64,000 nt of DNA from contig NZ_BBCD01000017.1 of NCBI RefSeq assembly GCF_001311865.1, positions 1 through 64,000 of the forward strand, given 5' to 3'. Position numbers and translations under genes: made by a program. The notes under the pieces were generated by a model. It searched no databases and was not told where the DNA came from. It saw only the letters and a list, made by a program, of their open reading frames with translations. Below, in pieces: positions 29,499 to 39,941 of this stretch (position 1 is its first letter; the number at the start of each line of letters is the position of its first letter). The stretch comes from Piscibacillus salipiscarius JCM 13188. Lineage in GTDB: Bacteria; Bacillota; Bacilli; Bacillales; Alkalibacillaceae.

Positions 29499-29550
29499 TG
29501 TCATAACCTCCTAATTCTCGTTACACTTTATTTAGATTTAATAACATCAC

Positions 29551-29574
29551 AAAAGCCGGTTTAAACCGGCTTTT
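29551..29574 (-). terminator. citZ-icd intercistronic terminator
   Basis: Perfect palindrome AAAAGCCGGTTT / AAACCGGCTTTT, 24 bases, directly past the citZ stop; the 3' arm itself ends in UUUU and is followed by GTGATG. Only partial read-through into icd would be expected. Confidence 0.8.
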
Positions 29575-29577
29575 GGT

Positions 29578-30694
29578 TTATCGCTTGTCAATTGGTGTAT
29601 AAGTTTGCTTGTTAGGTCCAACGTATTCAGCACGAGGACGAATTAAACGGTTGTTATCATATTGTTCTAAAATATGAGCTAACCAACCAGATACACGGCT
29701 CACAGCGAAGATCGGTGTGAATAGATCATGATCAATTCCTAAGCTGTGATAAACAGATGCCGAGTAGAAATCCACATTAGCTGGTAGACCTTTATTCTCT
29801 TTAATATAGTCTTCAATTTTAACTGACATGTTGTACCACTTAGATTCACCAGTGATTGTAGTCAATTGTCTAGACATTTCTTTTAAGTGCTTCGCACGAG
29901 GGTCACCATTTTGATAAAACGCGGTGTCCCATACCCATGATTTTTCTTTATTAGCTAACTTTTCTTCAATGTATTCAATTGCTTTAGAGTCATCGCCAAT
30001 TTCAGTTAACATCTTCATAACGCGCTCGTTCGCACCACCATGTAGAGGGCCCTTTAGAGCACCAATAGCAGCTGTTACACCTGAATAAACATCAGATAAT
30101 GTAGCTACACATACACGAGCTGTGAATGTTGAAGCGTTTAGCTCATGGTCTGCATGTAATACTAATGCTTTATTAAATGCTTCTTCTTCAATGTTTTCAG
30201 GTTCTTTACCTTTAAGCATGTATAAGAAGTTAGCTGCGAAACCTAAATCAGTCTTAGGTGAAATAGGCTCTTCACCGTTACGGATACGAGCAAACGCAGT
30301 TACAATTGTAGGAATCTTAGCTTGTAAGCGAAGTGCTTTGCGACGGTTTGCATCTTGTTCCATCACGTCAGCCTCTTCATCATATAATCCAAGCATAGAT
30401 ACAGCTGTTCTTAGAGCAGCCATAGGATGTACAGTTTTTAAGTCATATGATTTTAAGTGATCAATCACTTCTTGAGGAAGACTCATGTTGTTGGCAAGTT
30501 CTTTTTTTAAATGAGTCGAGTTCATTTTGTGTAGGTAGTTTTTGATTCCAGAGTAAGTAGATAATTTCTTCAAAGCTTGAATTCTCAGCTAAATCATCAA
30601 TATCATAACCAACGTAAGTCAATTTGTCATCAATGATTGAACTGATGGAGGATTCGGTTGCAACGATTCCTTCAAGACCTTTAGGGTTTGCCAT
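29578..30694 (-). CDS. citZ: citrate synthase, one frame error
   Basis: Condenses oxaloacetate and acetyl-CoA. About 372 residues. Motifs: GLEGIVATESSISSIIDDKL, the VHPMAALRTAVSMLG helix, HADHELNASTFTARV, GALKGPLHGGANERVM with the catalytic histidine, and RPRAEYVGP. One A gained near 30505 splits the gene at DSFKKELANNMSL. Start ATG 30694 with AAAGGAGAGAG. First gene of the citZ-icd-mdh operon. A sigma-A promoter and a 24-base palindrome lie upstream. Confidence 0.95.
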
Positions 30695-30734
30695 AGTATC
30701 TCTCTCCTTTTCCACAAATTAGTCATAGAGCAAT

Positions 30735-30758
30735 AAGTGTATGCATAAATATACACTT
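30735..30758. promoter_or_regulatory. palindromic candidate operator in the citZ leader
   Basis: AAGTGTAT (30735-30742) and ATACACTT (30751-30758) are exact 8-base inverted arms 8 bases apart. The site lies between the citZ -10 box and the start codon, about 30 bases downstream of the expected transcription start. In B. subtilis citZ is under CcpC and CcpA; this is not a clear match to either consensus. Confidence 0.5.
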
Positions 30759-30796
30759 TAATCTATTATTCCTCTAGCATAATTGTCCCACAGACC

Positions 30797-30825
30797 ATTA
30801 TAAACAAAATTCTAATGAATGTGAA
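30797..30825 (-). promoter_or_regulatory. sigma-A promoter of citZ
   Basis: TTCACA (30825-30820), 17 bases, TATAAT (30802-30797), about 100 bases before the citZ start. Confidence 0.75.
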
Positions 30826-30905
30826 ATCTTTCTACTCAAAAATAATAATATCTTTAATGTCTGCATAGCTATTAAATATATTCCCTTGTAAATATTCCAT
30901 TAAAC

Positions 30906-31379
30906 TTAAGAGAATATCTTGATAATCGAATCTACAGTTTGCATCACTAAGTATGCAATACCGGCACCGATTAATGGTCCAACCGCGACACCTTGGAAAA
31001 ACACAACAGCTAGTATTGTCCCGATTACTAATGCCGCTGTTAAATGTGGATCATTTGCTAATAAGTGGAGCCCATCTTTTGCAATGTAAGCAACAAACAT
31101 ACCAGCTAAAAGCGCAATCCAAGCGTAATAAGACTTAACACTTTGGACAAGCTCTTGAAAACCGATCTCACCTGTTGCAATTGGAACTAATACAGCAACG
31201 GTAATCACAACGACACCAAGAAATAATCCTTTAGATTCAAGAAAAGGAAATAGCTTATCATCCAAATTAAAAAGCTTAATTCCAAATAAGATATAGACCG
31301 CAATTAAAATAGCTTGGTTTTTAGCAATAAAGCCAAGTAGTAGCAAAATTAATAAAAACAAATTAGAAGATGTTAGCAT
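30906..31379 (-). CDS. ytwI: DUF441 family membrane protein YtwI
   Basis: 157 residues with four hydrophobic helices, the DUF441 length. Features: LILLLLGFIAKNQAILIAV, the amphipathic segment SVKSYYAWIALLAGMFVAYI, and KDGLHLLANDPHLTAALVIG followed by GVAVGPLIGAGIAYL, a conserved DUF441 segment. Function unknown. Upstream of citZ as in B. subtilis, divergent from ytvI with 41 bases between starts. Start ATG 31379 with AGAAGGGTTAAGG. Frame intact. Confidence 0.85.
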   Translation of the reverse strand: MLTSSNLFLLILLLLGFIAKNQAILIAVYILFGIKLFNLDDKLFPFLESKGLFLGVVVITVAVLVPIATGEIGFQELVQSVKSYYAWIALLAGMFVAYIAKDGLHLLANDPHLTAALVIGTILAVVFFQGVAVGPLIGAGIAYLVMQTVDSIIKIFS

Positions 31380-31420
31380 CCTTAACCCTTCTTTCTAGAT
31401 GGACAAGCGAAAGGAATAGT

Positions 31421-32520
31421 ATGATGACAATTAATTACCTGAATTTCATAAAATTAATGATATGGTTATGTATAATTGGTTTAATTATCTATATGGTATT
31501 TCATCATTTATTTCCTTTTGCATTAAGTTTAATCATTGCTGTAATGATTAACCCGATCGTACAACTCTTACAGGACAAGCTTAACCTTCACCGAAAATTA
31601 GCTGTTTTAAGCGTACTCGTACTTATATTGTTTAGTTTTATCACGATTATAACTTTTAGTTTGATTGAGCTAGTCCATTTATTTCAGTATCTTACTCAAA
31701 TTATGCCTCACAGCATTGAGGAAACGTTTAAAGCCATTCAATTGTGGAGCGAAAGAATCATAGATCGTTCATATGATCTAATGTCTTCGTTTATGAACTC
31801 TATACAACCACAATCTCAAGCGCTGCTTAAAGAGTTAATGAACGATATGGTTAATAGTGTCAAAGACTACAGTCAACATGTTTTAGTCAGTTTCTTTCAA
31901 AATACAATCAATACTCTAACGAACCTATTAAAAGGCAGCTATTTTGTGTTATTCATTTAATCGGGACATTTTTTATCAGCTCAGATGGCCCTAAATGGCT
32001 CACTGAACTGAATGAAAAACTCCCGGGTAAAATGACAAATTATATTCATACCATTAAGGAAAGTTTCGTATCTTTGATTAAAAAATATGCCCTAGCTCAG
32101 CTCATCATTGTGTTCATCACAGGAGTTATTGTTTATTTTGGATTATTAATATTTGATGTTAAACATGCACTAGCAATTGCATCAGTTGCTATTTTTCTTG
32201 ATCTCATACCTTTTATAGGCATAAGTGCTCTGTTTACACCGTGGATTTTATATTTGTTTTTTACTAATCATTATACTTTAACAGTCCAGCTTAGCATTTT
32301 ATTTATACTTCTAATTCTTATCCGTAATATTATTGAACCTAAATTAATTGGTTCATCAATAGGTATCCACCCATTATTTTTAATTATGATTTTATTTGTA
32401 TTTATGAAACTGTTTGGTTTCTTCGGTATTCTAATTGGTCCAATGGTTGCCGTAAGCATTAAAGCCTTATCACAGGCTGGAGCATTTACATCGCTAAAAA
32501 ATTATCTGTTTGATGGTTAA
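31421..32520 (+). CDS. ytvI: sporulation integral membrane protein YtvI (AI-2E transporter family), one frame error
   Basis: About 366 residues (371 in B. subtilis). Hydrophobic N-terminal helices (IWLCIIGLIIYMVFHHLFPF), a central soluble loop, then after a break near 31945 HLIGTFFISSDGPKWLTELN, and C-terminal helices with LDLIPFIGISALFTPWILYL and LIGSSIGIHPLFLIMILFVF, the family signature. The family includes exporters of autoinducer-2; YtvI is a sporulation membrane protein of unknown substrate. Start ATG 31421 after AAAGGAATAGT. The stop overlaps that of convergent fxsA by 4 bases. Confidence 0.88.
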
Positions 32521-32912
32521 TAATTTCTAAACACTTTTATGGAACCTTTACGAAACATCTCAGAGACAATCTTTCTAATATAGATCTTAGCTGGTTTTCT
32601 AGTTTGCGGGATTAATAATAGAAATCCTATTGTATCTGTTACAAACCCCGGAGTAAATAACAGTACAGCACCAACTAATATAGCAATTCCATCTAAAATT
32701 TCATCAGTAGGAGCTCTGCCATGTGAAAGCTCAAACCTAGCACGGTTTAATGTATCAGTGCCTTGATATTTAGCTAAATAAGCACCTGCTAATCCTGTTA
32801 AGATAATACCAAATAAAACAAACCAAACATTAAATACGTTCCCTAACCAGACGAACAATGCAATCTCAACAGCTGATATAACAATAATTAAAAAGAATAA
32901 GATACGAAACAT
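32517..32912 (-). CDS. fxsA: FxsA family membrane protein
   Basis: 131 residues. N-terminal helices FLIIVISAVEIALFVWLGN and WFVLFGIILTGLAGAYLAKY, the loop RARFELSHGRAPTDEILDGI, then ILVGAVLLFTPGFVTDTIGF, the FxsA signature, and a basic tail. E. coli FxsA relieves phage T7 exclusion by F; the normal cellular role is unknown. Located after pyk as in B. subtilis. Start ATG 32912 with AAAGGGGAAATTAGG. Frame intact. Confidence 0.9.
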   Translation of the reverse strand: MFRILFFLIIVISAVEIALFVWLGNVFNVWFVLFGIILTGLAGAYLAKYQGTDTLNRARFELSHGRAPTDEILDGIAILVGAVLLFTPGFVTDTIGFLLLIPQTRKPAKIYIRKIVSEMFRKGSIKVFRNY

Positions 32913-32928
32913 CCTAATTTCCCCTTTT

Positions 32929-34688
32929 TTAAATCACAGTTGTGCGACCTTGATATACATTTCCATTTGAAGGATCTATCGTAATTTCTTCACCATGTTG
33001 AATTTTGTTTAAAGCTTGATCGACACCAACGACTACCGGAATACCTACATTCAGTGCAACGACTGCAGCATGACTTGTAAGACCGCCTTCTTCTGTAATA
33101 ATACCCGATGCTTTTTCTATAATTGGCATCATGTCACGATCTGTCGCTGATGTAACTAAAATATCGCCTTCATTAAAGTCTTTTTTCCATACTCTTCAGG
33201 TCATTGGTAACAAAAGCTCTGCCAATCGCACCTTTTTGGCCAATCCCTTGTCCTTTAGCGACAACATTACCAACAATGTGCACTTTAATTAAATTAGTTG
33301 TTCCACTCTCTCCGACAGGAACTCCTGCGGTAATCACGACGCGGTCTCCGTGATGAAATAAGTTGGTCTCAAGCCCTTTGTCAATAGCGTGTGCTAACAT
33401 TTCATCTGTTGATTCAACACGATGACCTTGAACGGCATGTACACCCCATACTAGACTGAGCTGACGACTAACATAAGCATGAGACGTCACTGCTATAATC
33501 GGCGCCTTAGGTCGATATTTAGATACCATACGAGCTGTATTACCACTCTCAGTAGGTGTAATAATTGCTTTAACTGATAAATCTTCCGCTAAACTTGCAG
33601 CTGAGTGACTAATGGCATCTGTAATATTGAAGTCAGTAGCAAGAGTTTGTTCACCTGAAAAAGCCTTGTTATTCAATGTTTTCTCGGTATAAACAGCGAT
33701 GTTATACATCGTTTTAACCGCATCAACTGGATAATCACCTGCGGCCGTTTCCCCGCTTAACATAATGGCATCCGTTCCGTCATAAATAGCATTCGCAACA
33801 TCACTTGCCTCAGCACGTGTAGGACGCGGGTTTCGCTGCATTGAATCAAGCATTTGAGTTGCTGTAATAACTGGTTTACCAGCTACATTGCATTTCTTAA
33901 TCATTGTCTTCTGAATAAACGGAACTTCTTCTGCTGGTATTTCTACTCCTAAATCACCACGTGCAACCATAATTCCATCACTAATGTTAATAATCTGGTC
34001 TAGATTCTCAACGCCTTCACGATTTTCAATTTTCGGGATGATTTTAATATGATCTGCCTTATTCTTCTCTAAAAGTTCTCTAATTTCGAGTACATCTGAA
34101 GGTCTTCTAACAAAGGAGGCGGCAATAAGTCAACATCCTGTTCGATACCAAATAAAATATCATTGGCATCTTTATCCGTAATACCAGGTAAATTTACTCT
34201 AACATTTGGAACATTGACACCTTTACGGTCTTTAATCACACCTGTGTTTAATACTTTAGTTACAATTTCTTGTTTATTTTTATTAACTTCCGTCACTTCT
34301 AATGCAATAAGTCCATCATCAAGTAGGATGTTTTTTCCTACTTCAATATCATCAATAAGCCCTTTATAACTAATGGTAAAACGGTCTTTATTACCTTTAA
34401 ACTCTTCCATTGTAAGCGTGACTGTTGAACCCTTTTCAAGTTCAACTTCGTCTTCCTCAAACAAGCCAGTGCGAATCTCTGGGCCTTTTGTGTCTAAAAG
34501 AATGGCGATCGATTGCCCCATTCTTCTGCAGCTTGTCTAATATTCGCAATACGCTGCTTTTGTTCTTCGTGATCACCGTGAGAAAAATTTAATCTTGCAA
34601 CATTCATTCCTGCTTCAATTAATTGCTTTAATGTTTCAACTGACTCTGAAGCAGGTCCAATCGTACATACTATTTTTGTGTTCTTCAT
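32929..34688 (-). CDS. pyk: pyruvate kinase with C-terminal PEP-utiliser domain, frameshifted
   Basis: Last step of glycolysis, about 586 residues (585 in B. subtilis). TIM barrel: [65 protein letters not shown]. The C-terminal extra domain typical of Bacillus Pyk has [20 protein letters not shown], the phosphohistidine-like region of PEP synthases. Frame changes: one G missing near 34519, one base missing near 34130, one A gained near 33180. Two adjacent ATGs (34691, 34688) follow AAGGAGGATC; the second has better spacing. It lies 20 bases after pfkA. Confidence 0.95.
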
Positions 34689-34708
34689 CATGATCCTCCT
34701 TAAAACTT

Positions 34709-35667
<959 letters not shown>

Positions 35668-35873
35668 TTATGACACCTCGACTCTCTATTATGTTTATAT
35701 TTTAGTACATTACCGAACCAAATACCATGTAAACGGCTACTAATCTAAAAGTACAAAAGTTTGGAAATTTTTTAAACGACCAATTGTTGAATCCATATTC
35801 ATCAGAAGTTTTTAATTTACCATAATTCATAAACATTATTCAACTTAAAAATAAGGTTTATGGTGACGATTCT

Positions 35874-35952
35874 GGAGTGTAAACCTTCAATCTATGGGTG
35901 TATATTATGAGCGTAAGTCTTAATTCTATAGGTGTAAGTTGTTCTCCAATGG
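35874..35952. repeat. array of four degenerate GTGTAAG-like motifs between pfkA and accA
   Basis: On the plus strand: GGAGTGTAAACCTT (35875), TGGGTGTATATT (35897), GAGCGTAAGTCTT (35910), AGGTGTAAGTTGTT (35930), separated by CAATCTAT or AATTCTAT. Spacing is 13-22 bases. The 346-base gap between pfkA and the accA terminator holds no other feature I can support. Confidence 0.5.
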
Positions 35953-35990
35953 CTGATAACAGCAGTCCCACCTCATAGAAATGAGAAAAA

Positions 35991-36012
35991 GAGCTGAAAT
36001 TAAATTCAGCTC
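35991..36012 (-). terminator. accA terminator
   Basis: GAGCTGAA / TTCAGCTC (36012-36005 and 35998-35991 on the minus strand), loop 6 bases, followed by TTTTTCTC. It begins 2 bases past the accA stop. Confidence 0.9.
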
Positions 36013-36013
36013 C

Positions 36014-36969
36014 TCACAGCAGTTGAGACGGCACCAATTTTTGATACTTTTCCCATCTCTGGTCAAGTAATTGGTCGTCCGTTAATCCATTTAATTCACC
36101 TAATCCTCGGCGGATCATATCACGAATCGCCTCGGATTGCTTTTGAATATCGCGATGCGCACCACCTTGTACTTCCTCAATTACTTCATCAATAATATCT
36201 AATTCTTTTAAATCATAAGAAGTAATTCTCATACTCTCAGCAGCCTTTTGTGCTAGGTTTGAATCCTTCCACAGCAGTGCCGCTGCACCTTCAGGAGAAA
36301 TAACAGAGTAAGTAGAATTCTCTAGCATATAAAGACGGTCGCCAACACTAATGCCTAAAGCACCACCACTACCGCCTTCACCAATTACTACACAGATAAT
36401 TGGAACTGTTAATCCAGCCATCTCTCTTAAATTACGGGCAATGGCCTCACTCTGACCACGTTCTTCTGCAGCCCTTCCTGGATACGCACCCTTCGTATCA
36501 ATAAACGTTATGATAGGACGGTTGAACTTTTCAGCTTGATACATTAATCGTAGTGCCTTACGATAACCTTCTGGATGAGGCATGCCAAAGTTACGACGAA
36601 TATTTTCTTTCGTATCTTTACCTCTCTGATGACCGATCACCGTTACTGGAGTGCCTTCGAAATTAGCAATTCCGCCTACAATTGCTTCATCGTCACCATA
36701 ATAGCGATCACCGTGTAATTCTAAAAATTGAGTAAAGAGATGCTCAATATAATCTAAAGTTGTTGGACGCTCAGGGTGACGAGCCATTTGTACCCGGTCC
36801 CATGGTGACATATTTCCGTAAACTTCTTTTTCTAATTTCTCAAGACGACCTTCTAATTTCTTAATCTCATCTGTGAAATCTATATCACTATCTGATGTAA
36901 TCTTCTTGAGTTCTGCAATTTTTCTTTGAGTTCTACTACTGGTTTTTCAAATGGTAATACATGCTTCAT
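36014..36969 (-). CDS. accA: acetyl-CoA carboxylase carboxyltransferase subunit alpha, one frame error
   Basis: About 318 residues. The N-terminal coiled segment reads [20 protein letters not shown] and then [20 protein letters not shown] after one missing A near 36918. The crotonase-like core follows: [76 protein letters not shown]. With AccD it transfers carboxyl from biotin to acetyl-CoA, making malonyl-CoA for fatty acids. Its ATG overlaps the accD stop by 4 bases (ATGA), ensuring balanced subunits. Confidence 0.95.
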
Positions 36970-37823
36970 CGAACTCCACCTCCTACTTGGTGTAGGTCAA
37001 GGACATCTGTCAGTACTTGTTTCATATCTTGTCTATGAATGACTCGATCGAGTTGTCCATGTTTAAATAAAAATTCTGCAGTCTGAAAGTCATCAGGAAG
37101 CTTTTCACGAATCGTTTGTTCAATAATACGTCTACCAGCAAATCCTATTAATGCACCTGGTTCTGCAAAATTATAGTCTCCAAGCGATGCAAAGCTAGCT
37201 GATACACCGCCTGTAGTAGGATTAGTAAAATATGAAATAAATAGTCCACCAGATCTTGCGAAACGTTCTAAAGCAACGGAAGTTTTGCTCATCTGCATTA
37301 AGCTTAAAACCCCTTCTTGCATTCTAGCTCCACCAGAAGCTGTGAAAATAATAAAAGGAATTTGTTCTTCCCTTGCACGTTCAACGGCTTGAGAAATCTT
37401 CTCACCAACAACAGATCCCATACTACCCATTCTAAATCGTGAATCCATAACGGCAATAGCCGTCTCAAGCCCGTTAATATAACCTTTTCCTGTAACAACA
37501 GCTTCATTAATACCCGTTTTTTCGCGATCCTTATCTAACTTTTCTAGATAGCCAGGGAACTCTAATGGGTTTTCAGAAACCATGTCTTCATCCCATTCTT
37601 CAAACGTATTCCCCATTAAATGCTCAATTCGATCACGAGAAGTAATTTGATGGTGATGATCACACTTCGGACAAACCATTAAATTTTTCTCTATTTCTTT
37701 TCTATAAAAAATCTCACGGCAAGAAGGGCATTTGACCATAAGGCCTTCAGGGACATCATCCCTTTCTTCTTGTTTCGTTACCGTTGCATACTTTTTCTTT
37801 TTATTAAAAATATCTTTTAACAC
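36966..37823 (-). CDS. accD: acetyl-CoA carboxylase carboxyltransferase subunit beta
   Basis: 285 residues, intact. The N-terminal four-cysteine zinc finger is [15 protein letters not shown] to CPKC (residues 32-54). The carboxyltransferase core has [38 protein letters not shown] and [19 protein letters not shown] with the oxyanion glycines. Start GTG 37823 with GGGAGGAATCC. It precedes and overlaps accA. The FadR-type regulator gene lies 95 bases upstream. Confidence 0.97.
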   Translation of the reverse strand: MLKDIFNKKKKYATVTKQEERDDVPEGLMVKCPSCREIFYRKEIEKNLMVCPKCDHHHQITSRDRIEHLMGNTFEEWDEDMVSENPLEFPGYLEKLDKDREKTGINEAVVTGKGYINGLETAIAVMDSRFRMGSMGSVVGEKISQAVERAREEQIPFIIFTASGGARMQEGVLSLMQMSKTSVALERFARSGGLFISYFTNPTTGGVSASFASLGDYNFAEPGALIGFAGRRIIEQTIREKLPDDFQTAEFLFKHGQLDRVIHRQDMKQVLTDVLDLHQVGGGVR

Positions 37824-37918
37824 ACGGATTCCTCCCTATTGAAACAAGCTCTTTCAACTATATAAAACTTTGAGTAAAAAGTTTGTCGGAATTCATCGTT
37901 CATAGATTTAAACATTAG

Positions 37919-38527
37919 TTATTTTTCGTAAATTGAATTTAAGTCTTGCAAAGCACTTGATAAATCTTGACTCTCTACACTTAAAACAAGATTTATATAA
38001 CGATCATAGTCAAGCTTATTACTATAGGTCGTTTGAGAGAAGTTATTAATCAAATGCCAAATCTTATAGAACAATTCATTATCAACTAACTCAAAAAGCT
38101 CACTAAACACAAATGTGTGTAAATCTTGACCATTATATTGTTTGGTCGAATCAATAAGTTCCTTAAATGATTGCTGCTCACTAGAAATAAGTTTGGATAA
38201 ACACTGTTCTTCTAATAGATGACGAACCTCTAGCAACTCATGTTTGGTTGTCGGTTGCCTAAGTACAAATGTAGCAAGTAATTCAACAGTATGGTATGGG
38301 CGGTATGTTTTTAGGAATGTTCCTTCCCCGTGCTTTGTTTCAATTAACCCTAATAACTCTATAGCTCTTAGTGCTTCCCTTACCGATGAACGACTTGCAT
38401 TCAATTGTTCAGCTAACTCTCTTTCAGAAGGGAGTCTGTCACCTTCAGAGAGAGAATTTGCCTCTATAAATTGGCGAATTTTATCCAAAACCTCTTGGTA
38501 AACCTTGATTTTTGACGTATTAGTCAT
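37919..38527 (-). CDS. GntR-family (FadR subfamily) transcriptional regulator
   Basis: 202 residues. Winged helix: KVYQEVLDKIRQFIEANSLS, RLPSERELAEQLNASRSSVR and EALRAIELLGLIETKHGEGT, the GntR signature. The C-terminal helical effector domain (ELLEVRHLLEEQCLSKL) places it in the FadR subfamily. It sits between malic enzyme and accDA, and a FadR-type palindrome stands in front of the malic enzyme gene, so it probably regulates this carbon-flow block and itself. The ligand is unknown. Start ATG 38527, TGAGGTGCCCAA upstream. Frame intact. Confidence 0.88.
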   Translation of the reverse strand: MTNTSKIKVYQEVLDKIRQFIEANSLSEGDRLPSERELAEQLNASRSSVREALRAIELLGLIETKHGEGTFLKTYRPYHTVELLATFVLRQPTTKHELLEVRHLLEEQCLSKLISSEQQSFKELIDSTKQYNGQDLHTFVFSELFELVDNELFYKIWHLINNFSQTTYSNKLDYDRYINLVLSVESQDLSSALQDLNSIYEK

Positions 38528-38549
38528 TTGGGCACCTCAAAAAATGGTT

Positions 38550-39784
38550 CTAATCTTCATCAATGGTCGTGAGTTCTTGTGTACGTCTTTTAACTTCTTC
38601 TGGATTGACTTGTATTCTAGCTACACCTGATTCCATAGCAGCTTTAGCCACTTCGCTTGCAACTGCTGGTGCAACGCGTGGATCAAATGGATTCGGAATC
38701 ACATAGTCTTCTGTTAATTGATCTCCCACTAGATTAGCAATTGCTTCTGCTGCTGCAACCTTCATGCGTTCATTAATTCGAGTTGCACGTACATCTAATG
38801 CACCTCTAAAAATTCCAGGAAAAGCTAACACATTGTTGACCTGATTCGGAAAGTCAGAACGACCTGTACCAATTACTTTAGCACCTGCAGCTTTAGCATC
38901 ATCAGGCATAATTTCTGGATCTGGATTGGCCATGGCGAAAATAATAGGATCATCATTCATACTCTCAACCATTTCCTTAGTTAACGCACCGCCAACTGAG
39001 ACACCAATAAAGACGTCTGTTTCTTTAATTACTTCTTCTAGCGGACCTTCAACTTTATCTTTATTCGTCATTTTGCGACTTCTTCCTTAACAGGGTTCAT
39101 ACCATAAGGGCGTCCATCAAAAATAGCGCCTTTAGAATCGCACATGATCATGTCACGAACGCCAAAGTTATACAGTAGTTTAATAATGGCAATACCAGCC
39201 GCACCTGCACCATTAGCTACAACTTTTATATCAGAGAAAGATTTACCACTTAGCCTTAGAGCATTAATTAATCCTGCTACCGTTACAATAGCAGTACCAT
39301 GCTGATCATCGTGGAAAATTGGGATATTTGTTTCCTTTTTTAGACGGTCCTCAATAATAAAGCAGTTAGGAGCAGCAATATCCTCTAAATTGACGCCACC
39401 AAACGTTGGTTCCATCAATTTTACTGTGTTGACTATCTCATCAACATCATTTGTATTTAAGGCAATTGGAAATGAATCAACACCAGCAAACCCTTTGAAA
39501 AGTGCTGACTTACCTTCCATTACAGGCAATGCCGCTTCAGGTCCAATATTACCCAGTCCTAATACAGCAGATCCATCTGTCACCACGGCTACCATATTTC
39601 CTTTCATCGTAAAATCATATACGGCATCTTTATTGTCATATATAGCTTTACAAGGCTCCGCAACCCCTGGTGAATAAGCTAAACTTAAATCCTGTTCATT
39701 ACGAATTGGGATTTTAGAATGCGTCGCTAGTTTCCCTTGGTTGACTTTATGCAAATGAAGTGCTTCTTCTTTTAAGTTCGTCAC
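38550..39784 (-). CDS. ytsJ: malate dehydrogenase (oxaloacetate-decarboxylating), malic enzyme, one frame error
   Basis: Malate to pyruvate and CO2. About 411 residues (410 in B. subtilis YtsJ, which prefers NADP). Motifs: LSLAYSPGVAEPCKAI with the catalytic tyrosine, MVAVVTDGSAVLGLGNIGPE, FHDDQHGTAIVTVAGLINAL, VVANGAGAAGIAIIKLL (cofactor fold) and FAMANPDPEIMP. One A missing near 39072 gives a false stop at VAK. Start GTG 39784 with AAAGGAGAGGTTCTC. Preceded by a sigma-A promoter and a FadR-type operator. Confidence 0.94.
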
Positions 39785-39817
39785 GAGAACCTCTCCTTTT
39801 CAAGAACTTTAAATTCA

Positions 39818-39832
39818 AGTGGTCTGACCACT
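39818..39832. promoter_or_regulatory. FadR/GntR-type operator palindrome upstream of malic enzyme
   Basis: Perfect odd palindrome AGTGGTC-T-GACCACT. The core TGGTCTGACCA fits the FadR-subfamily consensus TNGTNNNACNA. It begins about 15 bases downstream of the -10 box, over the initially transcribed region, where a bound repressor would block transcription. Confidence 0.72.
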
Positions 39833-39847
39833 ACTTTAACTTAATTC

Positions 39848-39875
39848 ATTATAACAAAACACCATTTTGTGTAAA
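39848..39875 (-). promoter_or_regulatory. sigma-A promoter of the ytsJ operon
   Basis: TTTACA (39875-39870), 16 bases, TATAAT (39853-39848). Confidence 0.72.
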
Positions 39876-39896
39876 GCATTTCAATTGATAAACATA

Positions 39897-39924
39897 GCCC
39901 GCCAAAAGTTTTATTTTGGCGGAC
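39897..39924 (-). terminator. dnaE terminator
   Basis: GTCCGCCAAAA (39924-39914) pairs with TTTTGGCGGGC (39907-39897), one G-U pair, loop of 6. The minus-strand tail TATGTTTATC is only weakly U-rich. 17 bases past the dnaE stop. Confidence 0.75.
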
Positions 39925-39941
39925 CCTTAAAACACTTGCAA

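Noticed and set aside
38999-39075. Overlap of two malic enzyme genes by ATGA coupling
   Set aside because: The two halves together make exactly one family-length enzyme; the apparent ATGA junction comes from a missing A.
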